A DNA stretch of 64,000 bases from a bacterium. Its GTDB lineage: Bacteria > Pseudomonadota > Alphaproteobacteria > Micavibrionales > UBA2020. The notes beneath the pieces are model-generated. The model was not told the origin of the DNA and searched no databases. It saw nothing but the letters and a program-made list of their open reading frames with translations. The stretch lies in assembly GCA_029945425.1 (NCBI GenBank), contig JAQSDV010000004.1, positions 62,001 through 126,000 of the forward strand. Direction: 5' to 3'. Position 1 is the stretch's first letter. Each line of letters begins with the position of its first letter. Below, piece after piece: positions 44,871-53,153 of this stretch. Made by a program: the position numbers and the translations under genes.

Positions 44871-46411
44871 CAGGAATACAATGACGGCAGCAGGCTGCGC
44901 CCGACGAAGGGCAGGAAACTCCCGCCCTCGACCAGGCGCGTCGCGATGCGGATATCGGGCGCGAAATAATGATCCTCATCATAATGACCGACCTGCGCGC
45001 GGATCAGCTTCACCGCCGCCTGCAGGCTTTTCGATGTTTTCAGCGGCCTGTGAAAATCCATGCCCTGAGCAGCCGCCAGAAGCTCGATGCCGACGATATT
45101 GGCGGTGTTCGATCCCATTTCATTCAACCGGCGCGCGCCATAGGTTGCCATGCTGACATGGTCTTCCTGGTTGGCGGAGGTCGGAATGCTGTCGACACAA
45201 GACGGATGTGCGAGCGATTTATTTTCACTTGCGAGCGCCGCCGCGGTCACATGCGCAATCATAAATCCGGAATTGACGCCGGCATCCTTGACCAAAAACG
45301 CGGGCAGGCCGCTGATTTTGCTGTCGATCAGCATGGCAATGCGGCGCTCGCTCATGCTGCCGATTTCGGCGATCGCAAGCGCCAGAGAATCTGCGGCCAT
45401 CGCGACGGGTTCAGCGTGGAAATTGCCGCCCGATTTGATTTCGCCGGTATCCAGCATAACCAGCGGATTATCGGTCACGGCATTCGCTTCGCGCAGGAAG
45501 ATATCGGCGGAGAAACGTATATGATCGAGGCAGGCACCCATCACTTGCGGCATGCAACGGATGGAATACGGGTCCTGCACGCGTTCATCGTGATCACCTG
45601 CATGGCTCTCGCGAATGGCGCTGTCCTTCAGCAAGTTGATATAGACCTTGGCGACATCGATCTGGCCTTTTTGACGACGGACCTTCTGGATGTCCGGATC
45701 GAAGGGAGTCGAGGAACCCTTAAAGGCGTCGACGGTCATGGCGCCTGCAACGACGGCGCCTGCGAAACATTCCTCTGCACGCAGCAAGCCGCGGATGGCA
45801 AGCGCTGTCGAAACTTGCGTGCCGTTCAGCAGCGCAAGACCTTCTTTGGGCGCGAGGTCGAGCGGCTTGAGGCCGATTTTTTTCAGCTCAGGTTTTGAAT
45901 CGCACAATATGCCATGCACACGCACCTGCCCCGCGCCAATAATCGGCAGGGCCAGATGTGACAGCGGCGCAAGATCGCCTGACGCGCCGACAGACCCTTT
46001 TTCAGGGATGCAGGGGTAAACTTCGTTGTTATAAAGAGTAATCAGGAAATCGATGATATCGCGGCGCACGCCGGAATAGCCCTGCGCCAGCGCGTTGATT
46101 TTCAGCAGCATGATCAGGCGTACGATATCGTCGTCCAGAAACCTTCCCACGCCGGTTGCATGCGACAATACGATGTTGCGCTGCAGTTTCGCGAACTGGT
46201 GCGGCGGGATGCGCACCTTCGCAAGCGCCCCAAAGCCGGTATTGATGCTATAGACCGGTTTGCCTTCCTCGATCACGTTATCGACCAGACGTTTGGAAAG
46301 GTCGATACGGCGATAAGCGGCAGGGTCGAGCGCGATTGGCACGTGATGCTTGGCAATCGTGCGCAGCATCGATAATGATACTTCGCCGGGCTTAATGGTC
46401 AGGTTACGCAT
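44870..46411 (-). CDS. hutH: Histidine ammonia-lyase HutH
   Basis: HutH removes ammonia from histidine to give urocanate. The 513-residue protein carries the GSVGASGDLAPLSHLA signature; Ala143-Ser144-Gly145 would cyclise to the MIO cofactor. GVNSGFMIAHVTAAAL and the SCVDSIPTSANQEDHVSM block are also present. Length is normal (about 510). The ATG at 46411 has AGGGG; it is 18 bases after hutU and coupled to hutG. Confidence 0.97.
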   Translation of the reverse strand: MRNLTIKPGEVSLSMLRTIAKHHVPIALDPAAYRRIDLSKRLVDNVIEEGKPVYSINTGFGALAKVRIPPHQFAKLQRNIVLSHATGVGRFLDDDIVRLIMLLKINALAQGYSGVRRDIIDFLITLYNNEVYPCIPEKGSVGASGDLAPLSHLALPIIGAGQVRVHGILCDSKPELKKIGLKPLDLAPKEGLALLNGTQVSTALAIRGLLRAEECFAGAVVAGAMTVDAFKGSSTPFDPDIQKVRRQKGQIDVAKVYINLLKDSAIRESHAGDHDERVQDPYSIRCMPQVMGACLDHIRFSADIFLREANAVTDNPLVMLDTGEIKSGGNFHAEPVAMAADSLALAIAEIGSMSERRIAMLIDSKISGLPAFLVKDAGVNSGFMIAHVTAAALASENKSLAHPSCVDSIPTSANQEDHVSMATYGARRLNEMGSNTANIVGIELLAAAQGMDFHRPLKTSKSLQAAVKLIRAQVGHYDEDHYFAPDIRIATRLVEGGSFLPFVGRSLLPSLYS

Positions 46412-46429
46412 GATAATTCCCCTAAAGAA

Positions 46430-48115
46430 TTAATCGATCATCGGTAATTTCAGGCCTTTTTCTTTCGCGCAATCAATCGCTTCTTCATAGCCCGCATCCG
46501 CATGGCGCATGACTCCGGTTGCGGGGTCGTTCGTCAGAACGCGCTTTAATCTTTCCGCCGCTTCCGGCGTGCCATCGGCCACAACGACCATGCCCGAATG
46601 CTGCGAGAAGCCCATGCCGACGCCGCCGCCATGATGCAGCGACACCCATGTCGCGCCGCTGGCGGTATTCAGCAAGGCGTTCAACAGCGGCCAGTCGGAA
46701 ACGGCATCCGAGCCGTCCTTCATGCCTTCGGTTTCACGGTTCGGGCTGGCGACAGACCCGCTGTCCAGATGGTCGCGGCCAATCACGACGGGGGCGGAGA
46801 GTTCGCCCGATGCGACCATGTCGTTAAATGCCAAGCCAAGCTTCGCGCGGTCGCCCAGGCCGACCCAGCAGATGCGCGCAGGGAGGCCCTGAAACTTGAT
46901 GCGCTTTTGCGCCATATCGAGCCAGTTGTGCAGGTGTTTGTTATCCGGCAGCAATTCCTTTACGCGCGCATCCGTCTTGCGGATGTCTTCGGGATCGCCT
47001 GACAGCGCGGCCCAGCGGAACGGGCCGACGCCACGGCAGAACAGCGGGCGGATATAGGCGGGCACGAAGCCTTCGAAGGCGAAAGCGTCGGTGACACCCT
47101 CTTCCTCGGCCATCGCGCGGATGTTGTTGCCGTAGTCGAAGGTCGGGATGCCCATATGATGGAATTCGATCATGGCGCGCACATGCTTCGCCATCGATTT
47201 TTTTGCGGCCGAAATCACTTCGTTGGGCGCACTCAGGCGTTTCTTTTCCGCCTCGGCCCAGCTCCAGCCCTCGGGTAGGTAGCCGTTCAGCGGATCATGC
47301 GCGGAGGTTTGGTCGGTGACCGCATCGGGGCGATATTTTTTGTTAGCCTTGGCGCGTTTCGCAAGCTCGGGGAACACTTCAGCAGCATTGCCCAGCAATC
47401 CAACCGATACCGCTTCGCCTTTTGCATGTGCGGCTTCGATGATTGCAATCGCTTCGTCAATCGTCGTGGCTTTTTTGTCGAGATAACCCGTCGCAAGGCG
47501 GCGTTCAATGCGGCTGGGCTGGCATTCAACGCCCAGCAGCGACGCGCCAGCCATGGTGGCGGCAAGCGGCTGCGCGCCGCCCATACCGCCAAGGCCACCG
47601 GTCAAAATCCATTTGCCCTTCAGGCTGCCGTTGTAATGCTGGCGACCCATTTCGACGAAGGTTTCGTAGGTGCCCTGCACGATGCCCTGCGTGCCGATAT
47701 AGATCCAGCTGCCCGCCGTCATCTGGCCGTACATCATCAAGCCCTTGGCATCCAGTTCACGAAAATGCGCCCAGTTCGCCCAATTGGGGACGAGGTTGGA
47801 ATTCGCCAGCAATACGCGCGGCGCGTTTTCATGCGTCTTGAAAACCCCCACCGGCTTGCCCGACTGGATCAGCAGCGTTTCGTCGGCGTTAAGATTGGTG
47901 AGCGTTTCGACAATGCGGTCGTAACATTCCCAGTTGCGCGCCGCCTTGCCGATACCGCCATAAACGACCAGCTCATCAGGGTTTTCCGCGACATCGGGGT
48001 CGAGGTTGTTCATCAGCATCCGCAAAGGTGCCTCTGTCAGCCAGCTTTTCGCGGACAGCTTGTTCCCATGGGCGGCGCGGATGATACGCTTGTTGGCGAC
48101 GGCTTGCGCTTTCAT
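46430..48115 (-). CDS. hutU: Urocanate hydratase HutU
   Basis: HutU adds water to urocanate with a tightly bound NAD+. The 561-residue protein has [36 protein letters not shown] and, near the C-terminus, [16 protein letters not shown]. Length fits (about 555). The ATG at 48115 follows AAGGAG. It heads the hutU-hutH-hutG operon. No hutC repressor gene is in the window, so regulation is not visible. Confidence 0.97.
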   Translation of the reverse strand: MKAQAVANKRIIRAAHGNKLSAKSWLTEAPLRMLMNNLDPDVAENPDELVVYGGIGKAARNWECYDRIVETLTNLNADETLLIQSGKPVGVFKTHENAPRVLLANSNLVPNWANWAHFRELDAKGLMMYGQMTAGSWIYIGTQGIVQGTYETFVEMGRQHYNGSLKGKWILTGGLGGMGGAQPLAATMAGASLLGVECQPSRIERRLATGYLDKKATTIDEAIAIIEAAHAKGEAVSVGLLGNAAEVFPELAKRAKANKKYRPDAVTDQTSAHDPLNGYLPEGWSWAEAEKKRLSAPNEVISAAKKSMAKHVRAMIEFHHMGIPTFDYGNNIRAMAEEEGVTDAFAFEGFVPAYIRPLFCRGVGPFRWAALSGDPEDIRKTDARVKELLPDNKHLHNWLDMAQKRIKFQGLPARICWVGLGDRAKLGLAFNDMVASGELSAPVVIGRDHLDSGSVASPNRETEGMKDGSDAVSDWPLLNALLNTASGATWVSLHHGGGVGMGFSQHSGMVVVADGTPEAAERLKRVLTNDPATGVMRHADAGYEEAIDCAKEKGLKLPMID

Positions 48116-48127
48116 GGGGCTTACTCC

Positions 48128-49534
48128 TTAAATATGAATCGGGCGTCCATCGACGGCAAGCGCCGCTTCCTTGACCGCTTCGTTCAGCGTGGGATGCGCG
48201 TGGCAGGTGCGGGCGATGTCTTCCGCTGATGCGCCGAATTCCATGGCGAGCGCGACTTCGGCGATCAGCGTGCCCGCTTCGGGGCCGACAATGTGGCAGC
48301 CGAGTACGCGGTCGGTTTTCGCATCGGCGAGAATTTTCACGAAACCGTCGATGGCCGCCATCGCGCGCGCGCGCCCATTCGCCATGAAGGGGAATTTGCC
48401 GGATTTATACGCGATGCCCGCTTCTTTCAACTGTTCTTCCGTTTTGCCGACGGATGCCACTTCGGGGAAGGTGTAAACGACGCTGGGGATCGCATCGTAA
48501 TTGATATGGCCTGACTGGCCTGCGATGATTTCCGCGACCACCACGCCTTCGTCTTCGGCCTTGTGCGCCAGCATTGCGCCGCGCACGACATCGCCGATCG
48601 CGTAGATGCCCGCAACATTCGTCTGGAAATGATCGTCGATTTCAACGCGACCACGGTTATCAACCTTCACGCCCGCTTTTTCAAGGCCGAGGCCTTGCGT
48701 ATAGGGGCGGCGGCCAATCGACAGCAGCACGTTTTCAAATTCCAGCTTTTCGGCCGCGCCACCGTTCGCCGGCTCCAGCGTCAGCGTTACTTTGTCTTTC
48801 GAGGTTTGAGCGCCAGTGACTTTGGTCGACAGTTTCAATTCCATGCCCTGCTTGGTCATCAGCTTCTTCATCTCTTTCGAGACTTCGAGGTCGGAGCCCG
48901 GGAGCAGACGGTCCATAAATTCGATCACAGTGACCTTGCTACCGAGGCGTTGCCAAACTGAACCCAGCTCCAGCCCGATCACGCCGCCGCCGATGACAGC
49001 CATGGTGGCAGGAATTTTTTCAAGCGCGAGCGAACCGGTCGAGGAGACGATCTGCTTCTCATCGACATTCACGCCGTTCAGCGGTGTGCTTTCGGAACCT
49101 GTCGCGATCACGATGTTTTTGGCAGTGATGGTTTTCTTGCCGTCCTTGCCGTTGATTTCGACCGTGCCTGCGCCCGTGATAGTACCGGTGCCGATCAGGT
49201 GGTCGACCTTGTTCTTCTTGAACAGGAAGGTGATGCCTTGCGTGTTGGCGGCGACAACCTTGTCCTTATGCGTCATCATCTTTTTCAGGTTCGCCTTGGG
49301 CGTCCCAACCTCGATGCCAAGCGCGTCGAAATCATGGCTGGCCTGCGCGTATTTTTCCGAGACGCTCAGCAACGCCTTGGACGGGATGCAGCCCACATTC
49401 AGGCAGGTGCCGCCCAGCGTGTTGTCTTTTTCCACGCAAGCGGTCTTCAGGCCCAGCTGCGCCGCGCGAATCGCGCAGACATAACCGCCGGGGCCGGAAC
49501 CGATCACCACCACATCGTATTGAGCATCTGCCAT
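48128..49534 (-). CDS. lpdA: Dihydrolipoyl dehydrogenase (E3)
   Basis: LpdA reoxidises the lipoyl groups of 2-oxo acid dehydrogenase complexes. The 468-residue protein has the FAD motif GSGPGGYV (12-19), the redox disulfide C44-LNVG-C49, the NAD motif GGGVIGLELGSVW and the C-terminal His-Glu region CHAHPTLNEAVKEA. I start at MADAQYD (49534), 10 bases after AAGGA; a frame open to 49561 adds nothing conserved. It lies downstream of the suc genes but is separated by two rightward elements, so it needs its own promoter. hutU begins 12 bases past its stop. Confidence 0.95.
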   Translation of the reverse strand: MADAQYDVVVIGSGPGGYVCAIRAAQLGLKTACVEKDNTLGGTCLNVGCIPSKALLSVSEKYAQASHDFDALGIEVGTPKANLKKMMTHKDKVVAANTQGITFLFKKNKVDHLIGTGTITGAGTVEINGKDGKKTITAKNIVIATGSESTPLNGVNVDEKQIVSSTGSLALEKIPATMAVIGGGVIGLELGSVWQRLGSKVTVIEFMDRLLPGSDLEVSKEMKKLMTKQGMELKLSTKVTGAQTSKDKVTLTLEPANGGAAEKLEFENVLLSIGRRPYTQGLGLEKAGVKVDNRGRVEIDDHFQTNVAGIYAIGDVVRGAMLAHKAEDEGVVVAEIIAGQSGHINYDAIPSVVYTFPEVASVGKTEEQLKEAGIAYKSGKFPFMANGRARAMAAIDGFVKILADAKTDRVLGCHIVGPEAGTLIAEVALAMEFGASAEDIARTCHAHPTLNEAVKEAALAVDGRPIHI

Positions 49535-49673
49535 TTCTTGGGTCCTTTTTTGATGGCTCAATTTATCCCACGCCCCCTGATTTATCGAGTCAATTTGGGA
49601 ACGGCTTCAAGAAAGACAGAATGTTTTCATATTTTCTTTTGACTCGAATCTGCTGTTTTGATATTCGGGAGTC

Positions 49674-49767
49674 TTGGACAAAAACCATCTCCGTGGTGTC
49701 GAAGAAGTTTCTAATAGAGAGTGTGTAAGAGAGGCCGGGCCCGTAACCCCGGCCTCTCATTTTTTTT
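49674..49767 (+). ncRNA. Predicted tandem sRNA, copy 1
   Basis: Promoter TTGACT (49639-49644), 17-base spacer, TATTCG (49662-49667). The predicted transcript of about 94 bases has a 5' hairpin in which CTTGGACA pairs with TGTCGAAG with one mismatch, topped by CCA-TCTCC-G-TGG, then a single-stranded AAGTTTCTAATAGAGAGTGTG linker region, and a terminator (49729-49767). Compared with copies 2 and 3 one stem pair changes from G-U to G-C, which keeps pairing. No plausible open frame. Confidence 0.75.
49729..49767 (+). terminator. Terminator of sRNA copy 1
   Basis: GAGAGGCCGGG pairs with CCCGGCCTCTC around a CCCGTAAC loop, followed by A-T7. The identical structure ends copies 2 and 3. Confidence 0.92.
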
Positions 49768-49864
49768 ACTGCTGCGGGCATTGATTCATAACGATTTCCA
49801 AAAATACTTGGTCGCTTTCGCAATTAGTTTTTGACTCGAATCTGCTGTTTTGATATTCGGGAGT

Positions 49865-49956
49865 CTTCGACAAAAACCATCTCCGTGGTGTTGAAGAAGT
49901 TTCTAATAGAGAGTGTGTCGAGAGGCCGGGCCCGTAACCCCGGCCTCTCATTTTTT
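49865..49956 (+). ncRNA. Predicted tandem sRNA, copy 2
   Basis: Promoter TTGACT (49831-49836), 17-base spacer, TATTCG (49854-49859). CTTCGACA (49865-49872) pairs with TGTTGAAG (49889-49896), and CCA/TGG (49877-49879 and 49886-49888) close a small loop exposing TCTCC (49880-49884), which is complementary to GGAGA ribosome binding sites. The terminator is at 49920-49956. Transcript about 92 bases. Confidence 0.77.
49920..49956 (+). terminator. Terminator of sRNA copy 2
   Basis: Same 11-base GC-rich stem as copy 1, followed by a run of six T residues. Confidence 0.92.
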
Positions 49957-50046
49957 ATGGGGCATAAATCATTGAATTTACACGTTTTTTAAAAATAGAT
50001 TCACATAGTCTTTGACTCGAATCGGCCGTTTTGATATTCAGGAGTC

Positions 50047-50138
50047 TTCGACAAAATCCATCTCCGTGGTGTTGAAGAAGTTTCTAATAGAGAGTGTGTA
50101 AGAGAGGCCGGGCCCGTAACCCCGGCCTCTCATTTTTT
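50047..50138 (+). ncRNA. Predicted tandem sRNA, copy 3
   Basis: Promoter TTGACT (50012-50017), 17-base spacer, TATTCA (50035-50040). The same hairpin with TCTCC loop and the same terminator (50102-50138) are kept, with differences clustered in the promoter spacer (CGGCCG in place of CTGCTG) and one base before the loop. Transcript about 92 bases. The rightward gene at 50226 starts 88 bases beyond the terminator. Confidence 0.77.
50102..50138 (+). terminator. Terminator of sRNA copy 3
   Basis: Same 11-base GC-rich stem as copies 1 and 2, followed by a run of six T residues. Confidence 0.92.
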
Positions 50139-50225
50139 GTGCCGCTACCATGCTGATACATTTGACATATTAATCTCGCTTTTGCTAATCTGCGCCACCT
50201 GTTGAATTCAAGGAGACTTAAGGTA

Positions 50226-51206
50226 ATGAAAAAAGCACGCCTCGCCGACGGATCTATCGTCCTTGCGCACCAGTTCGACGCCAAGGTGCATACCGGCGAC
50301 CTGTGCTGCGCAGATCCCGATTGCGGCGCGCGCATGACATTCCGTCGTGAATCGCTGACGCATGGCGCATCGGCCATTCGCAGCGCTTCTTTCGTTTCCA
50401 AGGCGGTTGCGGAACACAATCCGCTCTGCACCGAATACGAAGATTTCAAGATCATGGCCCAGCGCCGCAAGAGCATCGAGGAAGGGTTGAAAGACGGCAA
50501 GACCATCGTCCTGAACCTCAACATGAAACTCTCCGAAGCGTTCAACGCGGCTGCCCTGCCCTCCGACGTGATCGGGATGGCGAGCACCTCGGAAAAAGGC
50601 AATTACGTGACCGCCGCCGTGAAAAGCGTCGATGACTTGCTGGAACTGCGCGCGGTGATCGAGGCGAAGGGTGGCAAGCCCGGCCTTGCCAAGACCGTTG
50701 TGAACTACAAAGGCAAGACGCTGCCGATCGAGGAGTTTGTGGTCGACAGCCAGCGTAAATTTGGCGACCTGCTGGATAAAATGTACAAGGCCGTCGATGG
50801 CGCAAAGCCCGGTGCGGAAATTTCCGAATTCCCCCGCCTGATTACGTTCAAGGCGACACAAAACACGAAAGCCTCTGAAAAGGGCGCGTTGCGCGGCACG
50901 CCGATCACTTTCTACCGCGACGGCGGCAACAAGGTTATCCTGCTGCAAAAGGCGCAGGTGAAAAAGGAATTCGAGGAAACATTACGCGGCGAAAACGTCT
51001 TTATCATCGCAGCACCCACGCTGCAGGTGAATGAAGCGCGCCGCCTGTTGAGCCGCTTGCGGAACGAGCGCGAACAGACGATGTTCCTGAACATGAACTG
51101 GCAGGTCACAGGCGTCCACCAGTTTACGCCCGTTGAGGAAGCACCCGCACCGAAACCCGTCACCAAGCCCGCGCAGCCGAAACCCGGCCAGCAGAGCATG
51201 TTCTGA
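50226..51206 (+). CDS. Protein of unknown function with N-terminal Cys/His cluster
   Basis: A 326-residue cytosolic protein I do not recognise. Residues 25-70 hold a possible zinc site (DLCCADPDCGARMTFRRES, then AEHNPLC), loosely like the start of CoiA-type competence proteins. A mixed helix/strand middle follows, then two later blocks (RGTPITFYRDGGNKVILL, ENVFIIAAPT) of beta strands and a Pro/Lys-rich tail ending QQSMF. QxxMF-type tails can bind the beta clamp (consensus QLxLF), but this match is weak. The ATG at 50226 follows AAGGAG...AAGG. It lies alone behind the sRNA block and converges with the lipase-like gene. Confidence 0.75.
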   Translation: MKKARLADGSIVLAHQFDAKVHTGDLCCADPDCGARMTFRRESLTHGASAIRSASFVSKAVAEHNPLCTEYEDFKIMAQRRKSIEEGLKDGKTIVLNLNMKLSEAFNAAALPSDVIGMASTSEKGNYVTAAVKSVDDLLELRAVIEAKGGKPGLAKTVVNYKGKTLPIEEFVVDSQRKFGDLLDKMYKAVDGAKPGAEISEFPRLITFKATQNTKASEKGALRGTPITFYRDGGNKVILLQKAQVKKEFEETLRGENVFIIAAPTLQVNEARRLLSRLRNEREQTMFLNMNWQVTGVHQFTPVEEAPAPKPVTKPAQPKPGQQSMF

Positions 51207-51923
51207 TTACTTTCCCGTTTCGCGCTCGAAACTGCCGTTTTCAATGAAATAGCGTGTCTGCGCGACCGCTTCATCATTCGTGGTGATGAAGGTATGGGTG
51301 GCATGGATGGTGATATGATCCTTCATGCCGTCGATCTTGGTGCTTTCGATCGACACCTTGCCGTCATCCGGCCCGCCAATCACAAAGGATGAAATAGGGT
51401 CGATGGAACGGTCGCCCGCGATCACTCCCACATCCCCCTTCAGCTTGCCGAGCAAGATATCGTAATCAAGCTTGGTGCGCAGCTCCTGCCCTGCAGGGCC
51501 GTAGAAGCTTTTATAGGCCGCCGTGTCACCGATAAAATCCGCAACCTCGCTGCCCTTGTTCGGCGGCGCGAGCATCACAAAACGCCCCAGTTTTTTAGGC
51601 GCATGTTTGGACAGATAGGCGCGGATGACAAGGTTGCCCATCGAATAGCCTACGAAATGCACTTTGCACTTCCTGCCCTTGAGGAATTTTTTTACCTCGG
51701 GGTGAAGATTCTCGGCGAGTTCGGGGATGGTTTTTTCGCGTGACGGATAATCGATATTGAGAACGGCATAGCCGTGATCCTCAAGATCCTCCTGAATTTC
51801 CGCCATATGCGCCTTGGTACGGCCGATGCCATGGACAATCACGGCGCAGTCGCCTTTGTCTGCGTAAGCAGGCAGCGAAAACAAGCCGAGCGTCAGAAGC
51901 AGCAGCGCCGCTGTTTTAGACAT
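51207..51923 (-). CDS. Secreted lipase-like alpha/beta hydrolase
   Basis: A 238-residue protein with a signal peptide ([20 protein letters not shown]) and a lipase fold of the EstA/PGAP1-like kind: [13 protein letters not shown] at the oxyanion strand, the nucleophile elbow GYSMGN, and a late His in [11 protein letters not shown]. The ATG at 51923 overlaps the 3' end of sucB by 8 bases, so it is translated from the suc transcript. The open frame extending to 52013 is sucB shadow. Substrate unknown. Confidence 0.82.
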   Translation of the reverse strand: MSKTAALLLLTLGLFSLPAYADKGDCAVIVHGIGRTKAHMAEIQEDLEDHGYAVLNIDYPSREKTIPELAENLHPEVKKFLKGRKCKVHFVGYSMGNLVIRAYLSKHAPKKLGRFVMLAPPNKGSEVADFIGDTAAYKSFYGPAGQELRTKLDYDILLGKLKGDVGVIAGDRSIDPISSFVIGGPDDGKVSIESTKIDGMKDHITIHATHTFITTNDEAVAQTRYFIENGSFERETGK

Positions 51924-53133
51924 CCAGCAGCAGGCGTTGCGGATCTTCGATCGCGTCCTTGATACGCACGAGGAACGACACCGCTTCCTTGCCATCGACG
52001 ATGCGGTGGTCATAGGAAAGGGCGAGGTACATCATCGGGCGGATAACGACCTGACCATTCACGGCGATCGGGCGTTCCTGAATCTTGTGCATGCCAAGGA
52101 TACCCGATTGCGGGGGGTTAAGGATGGGCGTGGACATCAGCGAGCCAAAGATACCACCGTTTGTGATGGTAAATGTGCCGCCCGACAATTCATCGAGCGC
52201 CAGTTTGCCGTCGCGCGCGCGGGTGCCCAGATCGACGATCTCTTTTTCAATCTGCGCAAATCCCTTCGCATCCGCTTCGCGCAATACCGGAACGATCAGG
52301 CCGGTGGGGGCGGAAACGGCGACGCCGATGTCGTAGTAGTTTTTATAGACGATATCGCCGCCGTCGATTTCGGCGTTTACCGCCGGAAAATCCTTCAGCG
52401 CCTGCACGGCGGCCTTCACGAAGAAGGACATGAAACCCAGTTTCGTGCCGTGTTTCTTTTCAAAGCTGTCTTTATATTGCGTGCGCAGCGCCATCACATG
52501 CGTCATGTCGACTTCGTTGAAGGTCGTCAGCATGGCCGCGGTGTTCTGAGCCTCTTTCAGGCGCTCGGCCACGCGCTGGCGCAGGCGCGTCATGCGCACA
52601 CGCTCCTCACGGTCCGCATGGCTGCGGGGGCCGGAGGGTGCTGCGGGCGCTTTTGCGGCGGGTGCCGCAGGCGCTTTGTTCAACGCCTCCAGCACATCAC
52701 CCTTGGTCAGGCGACCATCTTTGCCGGTGCCGGCGATGCCTGCCGTATCAACTTTTTTGTCATCCACCAATTTACGAACGGCGGGGGACAGGAACGTGTC
52801 ATTGCTGACGGGTTTTGCGGCAGCCTGCGCCGCTTTGGGTTCGGTTTTCGCAGGGGCATCGGCCTTGGCGGCTTTCGGTGCTGCGGCAGCGCCCGTACCT
52901 TCGCCAATCGAACCCAGAACCGCGCCGACGGCGACGTTCGATCCGGTCTGCACTTTAATTTCTTTCAGCACGCCAGCCGATTTCGCGTTTACTTCCAGCG
53001 TCACCTTGTCGGTTTCCAACTCCACCAGCGGCTCGTCGACAGCAATGCTATCGCCGACTTTTTTGAGCCATTTTGCAACGGTTGCTTCCTGAACGGATTC
53101 ACCAAGCGCGGGGACGACGATTTCGACAGCCAT
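51916..53133 (-). CDS. sucB: Dihydrolipoyllysine succinyltransferase (E2 of 2-oxoglutarate dehydrogenase)
   Basis: SucB forms the core of the 2-oxoglutarate dehydrogenase complex. The 405-residue protein has an N-terminal lipoyl domain with ETDKV (lipoylated Lys43), an Ala/Pro linker, the E3/E1-binding domain ([15 protein letters not shown]) and the catalytic domain ending with [16 protein letters not shown] (His and Asp of the active site). Length as expected (E. coli 405). The ATG at 53133 has AAAGGAG, 20 bases after sucA. Confidence 0.97.
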   Translation of the reverse strand: MAVEIVVPALGESVQEATVAKWLKKVGDSIAVDEPLVELETDKVTLEVNAKSAGVLKEIKVQTGSNVAVGAVLGSIGEGTGAAAAPKAAKADAPAKTEPKAAQAAAKPVSNDTFLSPAVRKLVDDKKVDTAGIAGTGKDGRLTKGDVLEALNKAPAAPAAKAPAAPSGPRSHADREERVRMTRLRQRVAERLKEAQNTAAMLTTFNEVDMTHVMALRTQYKDSFEKKHGTKLGFMSFFVKAAVQALKDFPAVNAEIDGGDIVYKNYYDIGVAVSAPTGLIVPVLREADAKGFAQIEKEIVDLGTRARDGKLALDELSGGTFTITNGGIFGSLMSTPILNPPQSGILGMHKIQERPIAVNGQVVIRPMMYLALSYDHRIVDGKEAVSFLVRIKDAIEDPQRLLLDV

Positions 53134-53153
53134 GATAGACTCCTTTAAAAATC

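Larger units (their letters stand above)
49639..50138 (+). repeat. Three tandem ~127-base repeats, each a complete sRNA transcription unit
   Basis: Nearly identical units occupy 49639-49767, 49831-49956 and 50012-50138 with unrelated AT-rich sequence of about 55-65 bases between them. Each unit runs from a TTGACTCGAATC promoter box to a GAGAGGCCGGG/CCCGGCCTCTC terminator with T-run. The block fills the space between lpdA (leftward) and the gene at 50226 (rightward). Confidence 0.93.

Noticed and set aside
49590..49951. Two small minus-strand open frames sharing the sequence MRGRGYGPGL over the tandem repeats
   Set aside because: They arise because the sRNA terminators read as RGRGYGPGL in reverse. 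They cross promoters and terminators of the sRNA units and have no ribosome binding site.
49639..50138. The three-copy repeat considered as a CRISPR array or mobile-element remnant
   Set aside because: Units are about 127 bases with non-uniform gaps and contain promoters and terminators; no cas genes, terminal inverted repeats or transposase are present.
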